DNA of 64,000 nt from Zerene cesonia (Eukaryota > Arthropoda > Insecta > Lepidoptera > Pieridae), in the NCBI RefSeq assembly GCF_012273895.1, contig NC_052104.1:310001-374000 (forward strand), given 5' to 3'. Under the pieces are notes generated by a model, which had not been told where the DNA came from, searched no databases, and saw nothing but the letters and a program-made list of their open reading frames with translations. Each line of letters starts with the position of its first letter. The stretch's first letter is position 1. Shown in pieces: positions 42,357-56,928 of the stretch. A program made the position numbers and the translations under genes.

Positions 42357-45300
42357 TGTATCACTAAAATTAAAATACATTTATTGTCCCCGATTATTCC
42401 TTCTGATTCTTCGTGAGCCTTAAAAATTTTATATTATTAATATAATACAAACAAATAAGATCGATGTTTAAAAGAAGATAAACAAGTAAATAAGGTACAT
42501 GGTAGTTTGGAATAAGTAAATGTTATTCGAATAGGGTCGCGGGATCGCATTTATTCCATGAGGGTTTATTCAGACCCTCACCATGTATCGATTATCTCTA
42601 ATACATTCATAGATATATTATTTCATCATTTTCTGTTTATTTTAGAAAACGGATCATGCTGCATATGTTTTCATTTAATTCGTGCCTAGGTTCATTATCT
42701 AGCTCTAACTAGTAGCTAGATTAATCTAGCTTTAATGTAATTTACCTAAAATTCAATTTGCAATTTCATCCATCATTATAGTACCGTACGTATACTACTT
42801 TTAGTCGTTTCTTGCCTCATACATTTAATAAAGCTTAAATATCCACCTCATTCTTAGCTGTGTTTTCACGCGATAGAAAGCCTATAATATGTCTGAAGAA
42901 CAAAAACTGTATAATATTCATTGGAGCTCGTTAATCTGTTTTATTCTTATCAGTATCGTTTTACATCAGTGATTTGAAAATATCCAGTCGTTTCATTATT
43001 GATTAAAACGTAACCATATCGATCTTGTTTATTTTACTTCTTGATCAGGAGCAATGGAGACAGGTGATCACATTATATCGATCTATTTTATTATTTTCAG
43101 AAGTAGGTACAAACATATGTTGCCTAAATAACTGCGTTGAAATTGATGGAAAATGTAATTAGAACTATAAACAACGCTTTTTATTAAATTCAATTCAATA
43201 TTTTAATTTATGGCAAACGCTTATTATGTACATTTCAATAATTCTTGGAACTGTCAAAGTGACGTAACACGTGTATCCGCCATTTTGTAATAACATTGCG
43301 TAGCGTTCCTTCCCCGGAATATTTCGGATCTGTATATAGAAAATTAATCCTTAATTGCTTGGAATTACTTTGATGTTTTATTAGTATATACCCATGATAT
43401 CTTTTTGAAATCAAACATTAAATATATTTCAGAAAAAGAACGTAATCGTCAATGTTATTATATGCCCCTTATAAACAATGTTTTTATTTATCATATTTAA
43501 TTGTCTTCACGCTCTTAACGTTCCGAAAAGATTTCATAAAAGCCTAATCCAATAGTTTCATCGATGATCGATCATTTGCCACTCTTAAAAAAGTACCTTT
43601 CACAACAACAACAGCAAAAACGCAGTCACGAAAGCTTCGAATATATCGTATTAAACCTGCTCTTGACTCACACCATTTATCGTGTATCGTGTTTTATTTC
43701 TCGACAAATGAATCAGCAGATAAATGGATACGGCAGACTGATGAAAAAACTTCGTCGGCGTGTGACGGAATCCATTTAATATCAAGTAAATAGCGCTTTT
43801 ACGAGGACCTTGTTTCTTGCAATATGTTTTCACTTAGAAAGCCGAATGCTTCGGAAAAATTGTATGACGAGGCCAAAGGTCACGGTCATTTCATGAAATA
43901 CTTACACATAAATAATAATAAAATGGTTATGCTAGGTATATAGAAATTGGGTAGCTATAATTATGTTATATATACGAACTGTAATCTAAAAATATAAGCG
44001 TTTAATTAAATGAATAATGTTAGTGTATTTTACCGTCGTCTTAAGGTCGTCTATCTATATTTTAGTTCAAAATAAGAAAACGCAATCTGAATATCAAGGT
44101 TATTTGTTTAAGAGCTGGTAGGTACCAAAATCCCACACTCCTCTTATTTTTTCGTTTCCTTAATTTTTATTCCTTTATCTCATAGACATTACATAATTTA
44201 TTTTGTAATATCTAAAAGTGCACAAGGTGCTTTTCAATTTTCATGCAAGAAATGAAACAATAGGGAATGTATATTATGTGAGAACCGGCAAGCGCAGCTT
44301 TGGGCACAATAAAATAATAAGTATTTCTTCTTCAACGTCAATTAAGTTTTATAATTTAGTATATTTGTGTCTAAATATTCATTTAATTATAATTGACATG
44401 GGACTTGAGATGAAAAGCCGGCAAAGCATGTCTAAATAATATCATGGGCTAAAGGCGATCAAAGGATTTGTGAGCAAACTCGTCTTGACGAGAACTTTAT
44501 GAATGTAATATTCAGATCTTTTCATTCTAAGATTTTAATATACATTTCTTAAAGATATTATTTTTGAGATAATCCCCGAGGCGGTAAACTCCGAATGCTC
44601 TTTACTCGGCGGGAGATTTTAAATTATAATATGAGTCATAAGTCATTCATTTGTTTTTTTATTAAAACACTAGAACCTTCGATATACATGGAATAAAAAA
44701 ACGAATCTCTTTGTATAGTTTTATCAAGATGTGGATCTTTTATGTGGTGTACAAATTAAACGTAAAATAGTTATGATTTCGATATTCATTACTACTTACT
44801 GTAGTATATTTGAAATTGTTTGAGATAATTATTAAAATATTCAGGCATAAGTTTCTATTTAATGCTTTTCAATCAAATATTATTCAAAAATAGATTTATT
44901 GTTTAATTGTATAGCATTCAAAAGCTTTTTACGTGAGAAATTTTTAAAGAATTAAAAAGAATTTATTACGAGTTTCTATATTAAAAATTGTCTATAAAAG
45001 TATAATCCATACCATGTCATGCATACACTGGTAGAAGTGACTATAAATATTATCTGTAATAAATGTTTAAATTATTTAAAACTGGAACCCAATTTTGAAA
45101 CACAATAACGGAAATAAACCCTTTTTCTCTATTAAAGTAATGGATCTAATTGAAATCGCGATACAATCACAAATGTCATTAGCTTTTCTCTAATTAAGCG
45201 GTGCTTGTGCCCACTTCACATATTGCGGAGCAAAAGGGATTTTCAAACTATAAAAATTAAAGTGTTTTTCAGTTAGCCCGTTATTACCCTCACACGGTAA

Positions 45301-45377
45301 CTGTACAAAATATGAATGTACCATATATTCGATATATCCAAATGACGTTCTCTGAACAACTAGACATGAGTCTAATG

Positions 45378-45480
45378 ATGACGTCATCATCATCAGCTCA
45401 TGTATTATTCCACTGCAGGGACGCGGGTCTTGCTTGGCTGCCACCCTGGAGGTGGCGTTCGGTAGAAAGTCATAATCCAC
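45378..45480. mobile_element. LINE 3'-end-like fragment (ATCATCATCAGC type)
   Basis: It contains CATCATCATCAGCTCATGTA, CCACTGCAGGGACGCGGGTC and TGCCACCCTGGAGG, related to 20163-20277. Confidence 0.4.
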
Positions 45481-46162
45481 GACTGCATCCATTGATTATA
45501 CACTGATATACTGCTCCATTCCCGGGGGTTGTAGGTATCTAGACAAGATATAAAACATTTATCGAAATAAACCTTATCTCGTGACAGGAATGTTCAAAGT
45601 TTATTGTATTTGTTATTAGAAAATTGCCTGATACAGGAGTAGACAGAGTTTTGCTTCAGCGTTTTGATGTTTTGGGTGTGATTGTTCAGTTGTTTAATAC
45701 ACGTCATTGATTCATCCTTATAAAATATGAATTATTAAGTTGCATATTAGCATTGTTAACTATAATATTTAGAATGCCTTCCAGGTTTTACAGAAACGAG
45801 TAATAGTAATAAAGCAAAATACACATCTATGGCGAAAAATCATCCCCACTTACCACGTTTATTTCCAACGAAGTCCACCAGAGTGCGCTTTTATTTTGCT
45901 TCACCTCAGTTTTTAAGTAAAATAATTACTGTTGTACTGAACCGGACCGTGTAATCATGCCTTAATGAGATTGCGAAGCGGAAAAATAATCATGAAAACA
46001 TTATAAATTACAGTGTGCACCAAGACTTGGGTTGCATTGTTATATGGGAGAACAAATAAATACAATGGGGCCCTTGCCCCCGCTTGTTTATAGGACACAA
46101 TGTATTTTTTCTCTTTTTCTTTTCATATTGGCCCAGAACTTTTTAATATCTACCTCTTCCTT

Positions 46163-46276
46163 AAAAGGCCGGCAATACCTTCACAGGGACTCTTGTGAGG
46201 GCTCATGGGCAGTGGTGATCGCTCGATAATGGGCGCAACACTTGTTCGTTTGTCCGCTTTCTATTATAAAAAAAAC
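46163..46276 (+). mobile_element. LINE 3' end with short poly-A tail
   Basis: AAAAGGCCGGCAATACCTTC, CATGGGCAGTGGTGATCGCT and a terminal A8 match the 42-kb fragment's layout but are more diverged. Confidence 0.5.
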
Positions 46277-47844
46277 TCACGCAAATTCTGAAAGAAACAC
46301 TGTCTGTAACTCAGTATCTAAACAGTATTCTAATATCTACATGATGTCGATAATAAGACCTTACGATTAAGTCTTACGGGTTAACCGATTTCATTTAAAA
46401 CTCAATAAAATATAAGTCTTATTGATCACGTTATCTCATGAGGGATTGCGGCGACATAAGTTCTTTAGTGAGGAAAATCTAATACCGTTACCTTCGATCA
46501 AGACGATGATTGGTTTATAGTTGGGAAAGATTTCCTAGTAAAAAAGATAAATATTTGTATAAAGGTAAAATGTTTTTGAGGTGTCTGTATACATTATATA
46601 TGTGCTTGTAAATATCTCGTTTTACAAGCCTCAGTGACGTGTGTATTGGTAGTAAGCAAGCAATAGTTATAGTTTTTCTTTTCTTATTGTTACTATGGTT
46701 TGATTATTTTCCAAAATTTGTGGCTAATAAAATAAAAACATCATACAAATATAAAATAAACAGAAACAGTAGTTGCAGTTTTTTTTTATTTTTAGAACTG
46801 GTTGTTTCTTTCAGACGATATTTACGAAACTGAACCCAAGAAGAAATGCGAATGCCGCCGAGATCGCTTCTCGAATGGTCCTTTACAAAGCATCATGATA
46901 TATTATGTTATTTGTGCCTATACCTAAAAAATTCAAGTCCAAGCGCCCAAAGCCGCGTGGGTCAGCTAGTACTGAATATAATAAAGATTAAATTCAAATC
47001 AGTCTTCGCAATTTATTTGAAGTTTATCCCTTACTCCTGAAAGATAAGATGAGAATTCAACAAATTACATCGACAAAGGCGCTTATCAGAGTGAGTATTT
47101 AAATACTGAATAGTAGATCTGGGTTTACAACAAGACGCAGATTAATTGTGTTCGTCTCAAGAGATTAAGTAAGTTTTCGTTATTTGTGCCCATTCGCCGT
47201 AAAACCACGGGGTTTTAATTATAAAGTACACATGTAAGTTATAAACGTTTTATATTTATGAAAATTCCATGTTTTAGTGTTCACTATTGTATGTTTTAAC
47301 AAAAGATTGAGACTGAGATGAATTATAAGGTTATGTTTTGTTAGACCGTTTTAATGAAATAATTTTGATCGTTTGGTAGGAGTTTATTAAAGCAATTTAA
47401 TTTGCAATCTCATTCGAATGCATAGTTACGATAAAATATACATTAAATTCAATTGATAAAAGCCTATTGTTTTCGGGATTTAGATTTGAGATTTAAATTA
47501 CTCTTTTAATTTTCTGTTACTATTTGTTATTTCGATTAAACAACTTATGAAAAAGTGAGAGTTTTGATGTTAACATTGTAAAACAAATCAGGCCATGTTT
47601 TTCTTATTCGCTCTTATTTTTTACATTTATTGTGTTAGAACCGCGTCGGAAATAGATTTTATTGACGTGTAATATTCGAAACTCGTTAAAATTATGGAAA
47701 TCAGAAACATCAGAAAACATACATCTAATAATAAGAAAAGAGAAAGAATACATCAGAAAATGATAATCAATATGCATTATAAAGTTTCACTTTAAAAGCA
47801 CTATAATTTTTCACCAAAGCACTCCAATTTACAATTAAATCGAT

Positions 47845-48165
47845 CAAGTGTGAGTCAGACTTGTGACAATAAGAGTTCCGTACAAATAAGCTAAAAAGCA
47901 ATAAAAAATTGGTCACCCATACAATTTATGATTGTGCCAACCTCGCTTTTTTTTAATTTGGGCGACACGTATTTTATACTATAGCTACAATGAAAGTATA
48001 CTTCTACTATATTGTTAAATTTCAGACATGATATATCGTGTCTAAAAATTATAACTGTGATATACCGTTCATGATACAGTCTGGTGAGTGACAGTTAGCC
48101 AGACTGACAATGAAGTCTATGTAAAAGGGTGTTTTTGTACCCTTTGAGTAAGGAACTCTAAAAAC
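47845..48165 (+). mobile_element. Interspersed repeat with TTCCGTAC..GTAAGGAACT ends
   Basis: It starts with GTGTGAGTCAGACTTGTGAC and AGTTCCGTACAAATAAGC, then GGTCACCCATACA, and ends GTACCCTTTGAGTAAGGAAC. A second copy in the opposite orientation is at 57590-57735. The class is not determined. Confidence 0.5.
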
Positions 48166-49814
48166 CATTAATAATTATGATTCTTCCGAACCACTTCACA
48201 AAACAATACCAGGCCACAGCTTTGTGAGAGACGATGACTAATTGCCGTTACAAGTGCTTGCTTCCCTAATGAATTCGATACATTCATTTTCATTTTCGAG
48301 AGAATTCCTTGTGTAACCCCTTACGATTCCATTACGCGACTACAATCACTCGCGGTTTACGCATCGCTACGTCGTAACGTAATGGTACGTGTACACAATG
48401 TTTTCATTTGCAGCTTTTTCGTAACATGAAGATGGTTATTTTTCATGGTGTGTATTATGTATCTCTATTTGTATGAAGTTTTTGGTTTATTAAATACAGT
48501 TATCATAAAAGTTATATAACGTATAACAGTTTTGGCCTTATTTACATACTGTTTTTTTTTGTTGTGGAAGTTATAGTATAATATTAAGCCTATTTAATTT
48601 TGGCAAATATAAAATGCAAGAATTTAACAGCAACACTTTTGTACGAATACAACAAATTAATGATAATTATTCCACATGATATACGTATTAATTCTATGAA
48701 ATGAAGATATGCAGATTATAATGCTTAATAATAAGCATATAATATAATACATTATAATTATACATTAAAATTAAACTTCAATATTTTGCATTAACTAGTT
48801 GCTTATATTGCATTTATGTTAAAAATAATATTGTAAAAACGTTCATGATTGTAATAGTATTATTTAATCCTATGTGGTAATACCAATTCGTAAGTATTTC
48901 GTATTATGTCTATCACAACTGCCATATTATATAAATAATGTTTTCAAGGTACACTCCATCTCAGTCCATTAATCCTACATACTTAAACCGAGACCGCTCA
49001 TAAAGCGGTGGCTTGGCTCGAATTGAGGTAAACTAGCTTTTCCTCGCGACTTTATACGCTTGAAATGTATGCAAATATGTATACCACATTATTGAACTTG
49101 TATGTATAAGAGTAGGTTTAAACTACTGGCTAATAAGTAAACTTAAGCACAATGGATGTGTCAACTATTGATGTATACTATGGATTTTTATTCGAATGAA
49201 TGAATACTATTCTATATCTATATTATAGGGACTTAAACGCCACACAATTTTCGCTACTTTAATTTTGTAGCACCAAAATTAAATAACGCGAGCATAGTCG
49301 CGGGCTTCGACAAGTCTGTTTGATTCATGCAAATTGGACAATAAAACTCACCGTGTGGAGCGAGCTTTAACCTTCACCTTTATACTCTATGAGGGCAGAC
49401 AATTTACGAATAATTTATTTTTTATTACGTATTTATCTCGTTTCTCTTTTTGCGAGTATGATAAAATACGGTTATTTATTGTTTAATATACACATTAATG
49501 ATATTATTTTACGGATATAAAATGAGCTCATAGAGTACTGATATTATTGTTAGAGAGATTAAATAATATAGAAATGTTTTGGGTTTTCATAAAAAAAACA
49601 GGCTGTCCCTTGAATTGCTTTTTTTACCTGAAACAAAGAAGTTTAATTTATTATTTTATGAAAATTATAACTTATTAACAATGAAATATCATACAAAAAA
49701 CAGTAGGTATGAGCAAATAAGGAATTCCCTTTGAAAAAATATATTACAGAAGTTTAATATCAAAAAGCTATGGAGAAATATTAAATTGAATAACATAGTT
49801 ATTCTTATTAGTAA

Positions 49815-49980
49815 CTAGCGGTCCGCCTGGTATTTATATAGTCTATAGCCTTCCTCAAAAAATGGGCTATCTAACACTGAAAGAATCTTTCAAATCGAAC
49901 CAGTAGTTCCTGAGATTAGTGTGTTGAAACAAACAAACCAATAAACAAACTCTTCAGCTTTATAATATTAGTAAAGATGA
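49815..49980 (-). mobile_element. Helitron-like element, fourth subfamily
   Basis: In reverse complement it starts TCATCTTTACTAATATTATA and ends GGCGGACCGCTAG. It matches the plus-strand copy at 60124-60287 (CTCAGGAACT, TAGATAGCCCAT-like segments). Confidence 0.55.
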
Positions 49981-50457
49981 AATGGAAAATTCCATGGTAT
50001 GTTGATTTCGTTGTATTATTTATTTTTATATATTTTTATATATTTGAATTTTATTCGACGAATAAAATGAAATATATCAAAAACAATAAAAAAATTTTCA
50101 ACGGACTTTAGCGACTTTTATTGGATTATAATAAACTAGTGGACCACCCCGTCTTTGACCGTGGCCTTAGCCGTATACCGTGGCCTAGCCCCTCAGACGA
50201 AAGAATTTTTGAAACCAGCCTAGTAGTTTTCGTGTGAAAATATTATAAAAATATTTTTTTTCTATTTTCAACCGATTTAAAAAAGGAGCTTATCAAATCA
50301 ACGGTTTGTTTTTGGCTACATTACCCCAAAACTTTTTTTTTAATTAATAGCTATAGTTTTTTTTTATTCCCATATGGTCCTATTTCAATTTGGACTAGTA
50401 TAAAGATGGTTTTTTAGTGTGTTGCTAAAAAATTATTTTTAACAACACACTGTGATA

Positions 50458-50658
50458 CTAGATGCGCGCCTCGGTTTCACCCGCATAAGTCTGTATCCCG
50501 TAGGAATATCGGGATAGAAAGTTGCCTATATGTTATTCCAGTTGTACAGCTGTCTACGTACGAAATTTTATTGCAATCGGTTCAGCAGTTTTTGCGTGAA
50601 AGAGCAACAAAAACACACACATCCTTACAAACTTTCGCATTTATAATATTAAGTAGGA
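50458..50658 (-). mobile_element. Helitron-like non-autonomous element
   Basis: It is a full-length member of the main family: CTAGATGCGCGCCTCGGTTT ... TCCCGTAGGAATATCGGGAT ... TTTCGCATTTATAATATTAA. Flanking left sequence TTTTTAGTGTGTTGCTAAAA forms a separate short inverted repeat with GTTGTTAAAAATAA. Confidence 0.65.
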
Positions 50659-51300
50659 TTAGTTTAATGGACGAATCGACCTGTAATAATATTATATAAT
50701 AAGCAAATATTTATAGATTCCTAATAAAGACAGAAAACGAGATAAGTTCGCTGACAGAACAAATAAAAAACGTTATGTGAATGAGCCACATTACAAACAG
50801 CATCCCTTAAACTTTCTCAATACCGGCTCCTAAGATATCTCGTTCAATAACAGTTCAGAATTGTTACGGCCACGGCCTTATCTTTTATCTTTCTTATAAG
50901 ATAATGTATGAAAAGATAACAGCCTTTGTTTCAGGAACGTGGTTAGAATTTGGGCTCGGTTTCACAGCGGTATATAAATGGTGCCTAAAATAATACTTGT
51001 AGGGTTGTTATTTTTTAACACTTATAATGAAGTGGACTCTATATGGTCTTGCTGTTCTTTTTTGTGCATCTACATATGTGACATCTTACTTATTTTCTTT
51101 AGGGATACCTATTAAAAAAGTTTTCGTCAAAATATGTTAGACGAATTTGTAATTGTGGCCCTTTCATATTATTTAAATAAAACCTATAAAATGTACCCAT
51201 TTGCTTGTTTATATATCTATATATATTATATACGTGACTATAATATTGTAAATACAAAAATAAATTGTGCGCATACTGCTCACGATACCTTATTTTTAAC

Positions 51301-51338
51301 TTTGGACTTACTTGGGTAAAACCGCGGGGCGCAGCTAG
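51301..51338 (+). mobile_element. Helitron-like 3'-end fragment
   Basis: Only the 3' end is present: TGGACTTACTTGGGTAAAAC then CGCGGGGCGCAGCTAG. Confidence 0.5.
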
Positions 51339-52989
51339 TAATAAATACATCTCTCTGTCGAGTTTTCAATTGTTAATGTCAGATCATTCATGTAGTTTTT
51401 TTCACACACACCCACGAAGTATATAAGCACACTATTTAATGAACGTTTTAAGCTATTTTTCTTCGTTAAAACCGTTACTGGACATTTGCCAAGCTCCCCG
51501 AGGCTTTCAGGTGAGCACTCTTAAATTGTTGTTTTAAAAGTGATGACGCTCGGTTTTGTAAGAGTTACTGCACTTGAAAAGTATTATGGCTAAAGGCGGT
51601 CTTTTCATAAGTCCTCTATTGAAAGTCCGACACATTTAAATTTGAAGATTTTTTTTATTTTACAATCTTGGTGCTCGTATGAGCTTAGTGCATGAGTATT
51701 GGGTATATTATGGTATTCTGGCGGATTATACTGAATCAAAGTACTCCGTAATTTGAAATGACTACACGATCTGTTGCTATGGCAATCATCCTATTGGCCC
51801 ACTTCAAACAAAGTAGGAGGTACTCAGTTAATCTTTTTTTGTGTTTGTTACCTTCTCACTTTAAACTAGATGAATTGTTATGATTGTTCATTTTTATTTT
51901 CCAAATTAGTGCCTGTCGTATAGTCTTATTTAAGTTTTGTTTAGTTTTGATAATATTGAGCGTTTTGTTAAAAATAATTATACCTAGTTAATATACTAGT
52001 ACAAGGGAAGACAAAATCAACTTTAAAGTCATGCAAATTGGTTAAGCCGTTTTTAAGTCTTAAATAGTGTAATTAACGCTATTTTGATTGTTTGCCTCGA
52101 TATTTATAAAAAATTTAGACGACCGTAGTTTTGAAAGCAAGCGTTCATGCACAGTGTCATATATAAAAATAAAAAATTTAATGTTAACTTAAAACCAAAG
52201 AATAAAAAATAAAATGTATCATCGTGGAACAGAAAGGGTGACGACTCCTATACGTTACGAGTTATGTTTGCTGGTATTAAATAATTTCAGGTACAATTAT
52301 TAATTAATCCGTAACATCACTCATGTATTAGCTGTATTTAATTATTTAATGATCGTTCCTTAATACGAAATACAACGCTACGTACGAAACATTTACAATT
52401 CCTACCAATATATGAATATAGCATTCACATCTACTTTTGGTATTCCAAGTTATTCGACTACCATTTCTGTATACTTAATCATAATTTCAACATATATACT
52501 CACTACTTTAAGCATGATTGCAGCTCGACTATCGTTGCGACAGGCTCCAATGTCATTTAACCATATACTATAATTGCCATGATTAACTACTATTTCGAAA
52601 TGTTCGACTACTCTTTCAGCACGTTTAACTACCATTCATCAAACTATCACTCAAAAACTCTTATAAACTGCAATACACAAGCACATTATTAAATTTCAAT
52701 ATTTATCTAAATAAATACAGCAGTATTTAATTTCCAATTAATCCCAAAACGCTAACATAATTATAAACACGCTGTAATGTATGACGCTAATTGTCGCTTG
52801 AGTACCGCCTAATTACGAACACTTGCGTAATTGGGGAATGATAATGAGACTGTTTAACGTAATGCTTCATTAAAGACGGTACCGGGGAGCTGGGTACACA
52901 AGAAACGGGGTAGCGATCGCTGTGTTGCGTGGTTTTTACATAATTATGTTGTATTAATACGCTGCGCAAAACGATGTTAACATAAAAAA

Positions 52990-53356
52990 ATGGTTGCCTG
53001 TAAAGTCGGTTTTACGGGCGAAGATTTTACGTGACAACGTCTTTTTCTTGGTAGAATATTTATTAATATGAATATTATTAAATTGCACAATAGGAACAAG
53101 GAATTGAATGAAAATAAGAATTGCACAAATTTTAACTATAGAAAATATATTTTGTTTACTAAAAAGACAGAGACAGACACACAAACACGCAAGACAAAAT
53201 GCGCCTAATTCTCTAGTGCTGCGCGCGCGGCGGACCGATCATAGTACGGTGACTCATCGTAACGTTACCGGGCGCGTTACACTTTTTCATGAGTGCCTCC
53301 GAGCCGCAACCTAATTTAAGACGTTGTCACGTCAAAAACAAAAGTAGTTTTACGAA
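52990..53356. mobile_element. Inverted-repeat element around a GC-rich core
   Basis: 53025-53043 and 53318-53337 are reverse-complementary except for one inserted base (AAGACGTTGTCACGT). Between them lies a GC-rich block, CTGCGCGCGCGGCGGACCGA and AACGTTACCGGGCGCGTTAC, unlike the AT-rich surroundings. Outer boundaries are estimated. Confidence 0.5.
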
Positions 53357-53767
53357 ATAATAATAATAATATCTCTTTATTTGTTCTTGATGTGTACAAA
53401 ACGATGGAAGTTTTCATACATTAGCCCCAAATTGGCATACAAATATTGGACGTACGTGTCTTGAAATGAGTAATTTTGTTTTTTTTTTTTTGGTTGAAAG
53501 TTGAAAGACTCAAAGATTTAGCTGCGACCACGAAATAGCGGATTAAATATTCTTTCCAACATCCCTAAATATGGGTAATATACAAATTAAATTAAATTTA
53601 TATTTAGTAGAATATGACAAATTTGAAATCCAAAATTATAACAAAAAGCGTTGTAGCAGCTAACAAAACATTGGGTTGAACATGGGGTTTTGAAATTTTA
53701 ATTCAAATTACTTATTCCATTTTCTTAGCATTTTCTGAGCAACTAGCGTATGTTTTAAATATGTAAA

Positions 53768-53873
53768 CTAGCTGTGACCCGCGGTTGTAACCGCGTAAGT
53801 CCGTATCCCGTAGGAATATCGGTATAAAAAGTGCCTATGTGTTATTTCAGTTGTCCAGCTATCTACGAAGCTA
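53768..53873 (-). mobile_element. Helitron-like 3' half, truncated and joined to another repeat
   Basis: Plus-strand CTAGCTGTGACCCGCGG ... TATCCCGTAGGAATATCGGT ... GTTGTCCAGCTATCTACGA stops abruptly. A different repeat, also found at 61.6 kb, begins at about 53880. Confidence 0.55.
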
Positions 53874-53879
53874 CGAAAT

Positions 53880-54040
53880 AGTATTATTATTCACCAATAG
53901 ATGTCAGGAAAAAAACACGAATAAAACACGAACATGACATTTTCTAAAAAAAATTCCTAGCTAGATCGATTTATCGCCCCCGAAACCCCCTATATACTAA
54001 ATTTAATGAAAATCGTTGGAGCCGATTCCGAGATTCCAAT

Positions 54041-54076
<36 letters not shown>

Positions 54077-54115
54077 CAAGAATTGCTCGTTTAAAGGTAT
54101 AAGATTACTCTCAGT
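53880..54115. mobile_element. Interspersed repeat with an internal AT microsatellite
   Basis: It shares CACCAATAGATGTCAGGAA, TTCCTAGCTAGATCGATTTA, AATCGTTGGAGCCGATTCCG and AATTGCTCGTTTAAAGGTAT with 61.56-61.91 kb. An (AT)n tract of 37 bases lies at 54040-54076. It is probably a non-autonomous non-LTR element. Confidence 0.55.
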
Positions 54116-55350
54116 TGGTTTCTATTTGTCCAACTAGGCACTATTTCATATTTCAATTTGATTAATTTACACACGGGATACGGATGTGTTATTTAGAATA
54201 ATATCTGTTGGTGTTATAAAAGGGATTATAATGTATAACTCAAAGTCAACGAATTATTCTATGAAATTTGTTAGAGAGACAATAATATAATAATAAGTGT
54301 GTAACATAATAGATAATGCATGTATAATATGAATAAATTAAGTAATAAATAAATAAATGTATTGTCATTTACGAAAACCACACATAAAGAATAGACTTAA
54401 ACATTGCTAAACAACATTTTAATCGATTAATTTGCAACTAATTTAATATCTAATATACATAAAGATTGATGGATTATTACAAATGCGATGTCAAAACATG
54501 TGTCTTAACTGAGCGCGTTCAAAACATCATCATTAAGTTTTTCTGTAGATCCCTACATTGAAGACTATAACGTTTTCGTACTAATCCAAACATCGATTTC
54601 TTGTGTTAAACAAAATAATAAACGAAATAGTCCATAACGTAAAGATATTCTCTATTATTAAAGATAGATAGAAAGAGAGAATATTCCTTTAAATATAAGC
54701 TGATTTCCAAAGTGAATAATTAAAACTTTACATAAGAAAAATATGCAAAAAATAAAACATGCAAATACGTAGTCGTCATTTGTGAATTTTGCCAAAAAGA
54801 AAGTAGGCAAAAAGAAAGATAGAACGAAATCCGCATTCACTTACTTTGAACAAAATAAGACGACTTAATTAAACGGGATCCACCTTTGTATGATTTTTAA
54901 AGTAGCCCCAGCCAAGAGCGTATAGGAATTCTCACAACATAATTATATCGACTTAAGTGTACAGGATATAAGACTTAAGGCTTCGGGGATTAGGTGTATT
55001 TTAGATTGGCAGGCTCGTTACAGTAGGCTTCATTACGGTCCGTAATTTAGAGGCAATCTACGGGTCCGCAGGCTGAGGTGAGGAGACTCGATGACGTCAC
55101 GTATAACGAGATATTGAGTTAAATACTTATTACTTTTTTATACTAGGGAACAGCATTGCTCAGGTGGAATTATAGTTAGGAGTTTTTAGTAATTTGACCT
55201 ATGACTTTGACTATATTTGCGCAAAAAAATCTCAGTAAATGTGATTTGGTTTTTTGTTTTTATAACAATAATCGTTAGTTATAAAAGTTAGTGTTAAGAC
55301 GTCAGATTTCTAGAAGAAATGTGTTCTTATAATTTTTTATGTCATAGCAC

Positions 55351-55640
55351 GCAAGCTAGCTGGTGGTTCGCCTGATGGTAAGCTATTACCGCCGCCCAGG
55401 AAAAGAGGTAGTGCTTTTGCGAATGATCTACCCGCTTTTAAGTGGAAAGGAATGTACTAGGAAGGGTAAAGAAACGGCTTCCGACTCCCCCATTCATCGT
55501 ACGAAACACAGCAACATGCTAATTTTTCACGCCAGTCTTCTGTGGAAGTGTCTTTCACGGTGCGAGTGCCCAATTCGTGCCGGAGCGGTCTTCAACTCCT
55601 ACGTATCATTATTAAAACTCATTAATAACTAAAAATTTTC
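55351..55640 (-). mobile_element. LINE 3'-end fragment, minus orientation
   Basis: The plus strand reads GGTGGTTCGCCTGATGGTAA then TTACCGCCGCCCAGG, the reverse complement of the family end. The rest, to about 55640, reads as decayed coding sequence including CACGCCAGTCTTCTGTGG and TGCCCAATTCGTGCCGG. Confidence 0.45.
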
Positions 55641-55784
55641 TATACGCTAGCTTGAAATAAATAAAAACTTCCTTTTGTAAGTAATTTTAACTAGAGCACA
55701 TGCAACATAATATGTAAATATAGACTCACGCGTCACTTTCAGTAAACGAGTTACCTATTTTTAAATAATATGTGAAATCACACT

Positions 55785-55962
55785 TCACACTAATATTATA
55801 AATGTGAATTTTTCACATGCTCATTTGGATGTTTGTCTGTGTTTGTGTACTATACGGATTTGATGAAATTCCATCCATGAGATACTTTTCATCCCGATTA
55901 AATGCTCCCTTGGGATAAAACAGGAATCTTATTATCCAGACGGAGCCGGGACGAGCGTCTAG
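55785..55962 (+). mobile_element. Helitron-like element, second subfamily
   Basis: It starts TCACACTAATATTATAAATG and ends GGGACGAGCGTCTAG. It is closely related to the 24368-24536 copy. Confidence 0.6.
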
Positions 55963-56928
55963 AATAAAATAAAAATAGAAACAAACCATAGACAGTAGAG
56001 TGTTGCCTGCAATGTGTGTGTCGCAATCATGGATATATAGAGTTATAATTAAATTTTAAATTTATAACATTCAAATGCTTAAAAAACAATTCTCATATAT
56101 CGTTCTACTCGTATCAATATAAATGAATACATTTATTTCTCTCTTGGTCCCGCTATAAATTGAGAACCACTTTAAACGGATTTCATTTGTTTTTTGTATT
56201 TAGTTTTATAACACTCAATATTTTCTTACTGAATGAAAGAAGTAAAAGAATTCTCTGGTATATTGATAATATTCCTAAAGCTTTACGGTTTATATTTCGT
56301 GTTTGACGGTACATATAAAGGCAGATTGCAGTGAAACAATTAAAAAAGATGCAATACAAGATGAATCAGTATAAAAGATGTTAAAACTATGCAGGGATAT
56401 CAACCCAGCATCCTAAGGTGTTAAAAAAATGTGAAAAACTTTGTGGACAACCTAGATGTACAAGTAATATATAAACTATAGAATCGGTAAGCTTTGTAAA
56501 TATACGAGTATATAAGCAGTGTTGTGTTTAGCAGTAAACCCGTAAACTTGTAATATTATAATTGATTTATGCCCTTAATATGTTGTTGTAATGGCTGTAG
56601 TGTTAAGCCCTTTGTTATTATTATATTATACATTGTGTCATATAACCGCACTTATGTGACTTGCATTTGTGGCATCGAAATATAAACGAAATAATAAAAT
56701 AAGAAATAATAAAGTTTATTCTTAAAGATAAAGCTTCAATTTTTTTGTTACATGTTATTGTTTCTGATCATTATCCTTTAAAAATAAACTTTTAATACTT
56801 CAGGGTACTACTTGCTGGGTATATTTTAACATGTAATTAGAAAAAAATCAAATGATAATGAAATATTAAATAATAAAATGGTTGTTTGTTTACTTAGAAA
56901 TATCAAAACATTGATTACTGTGGCAGGA

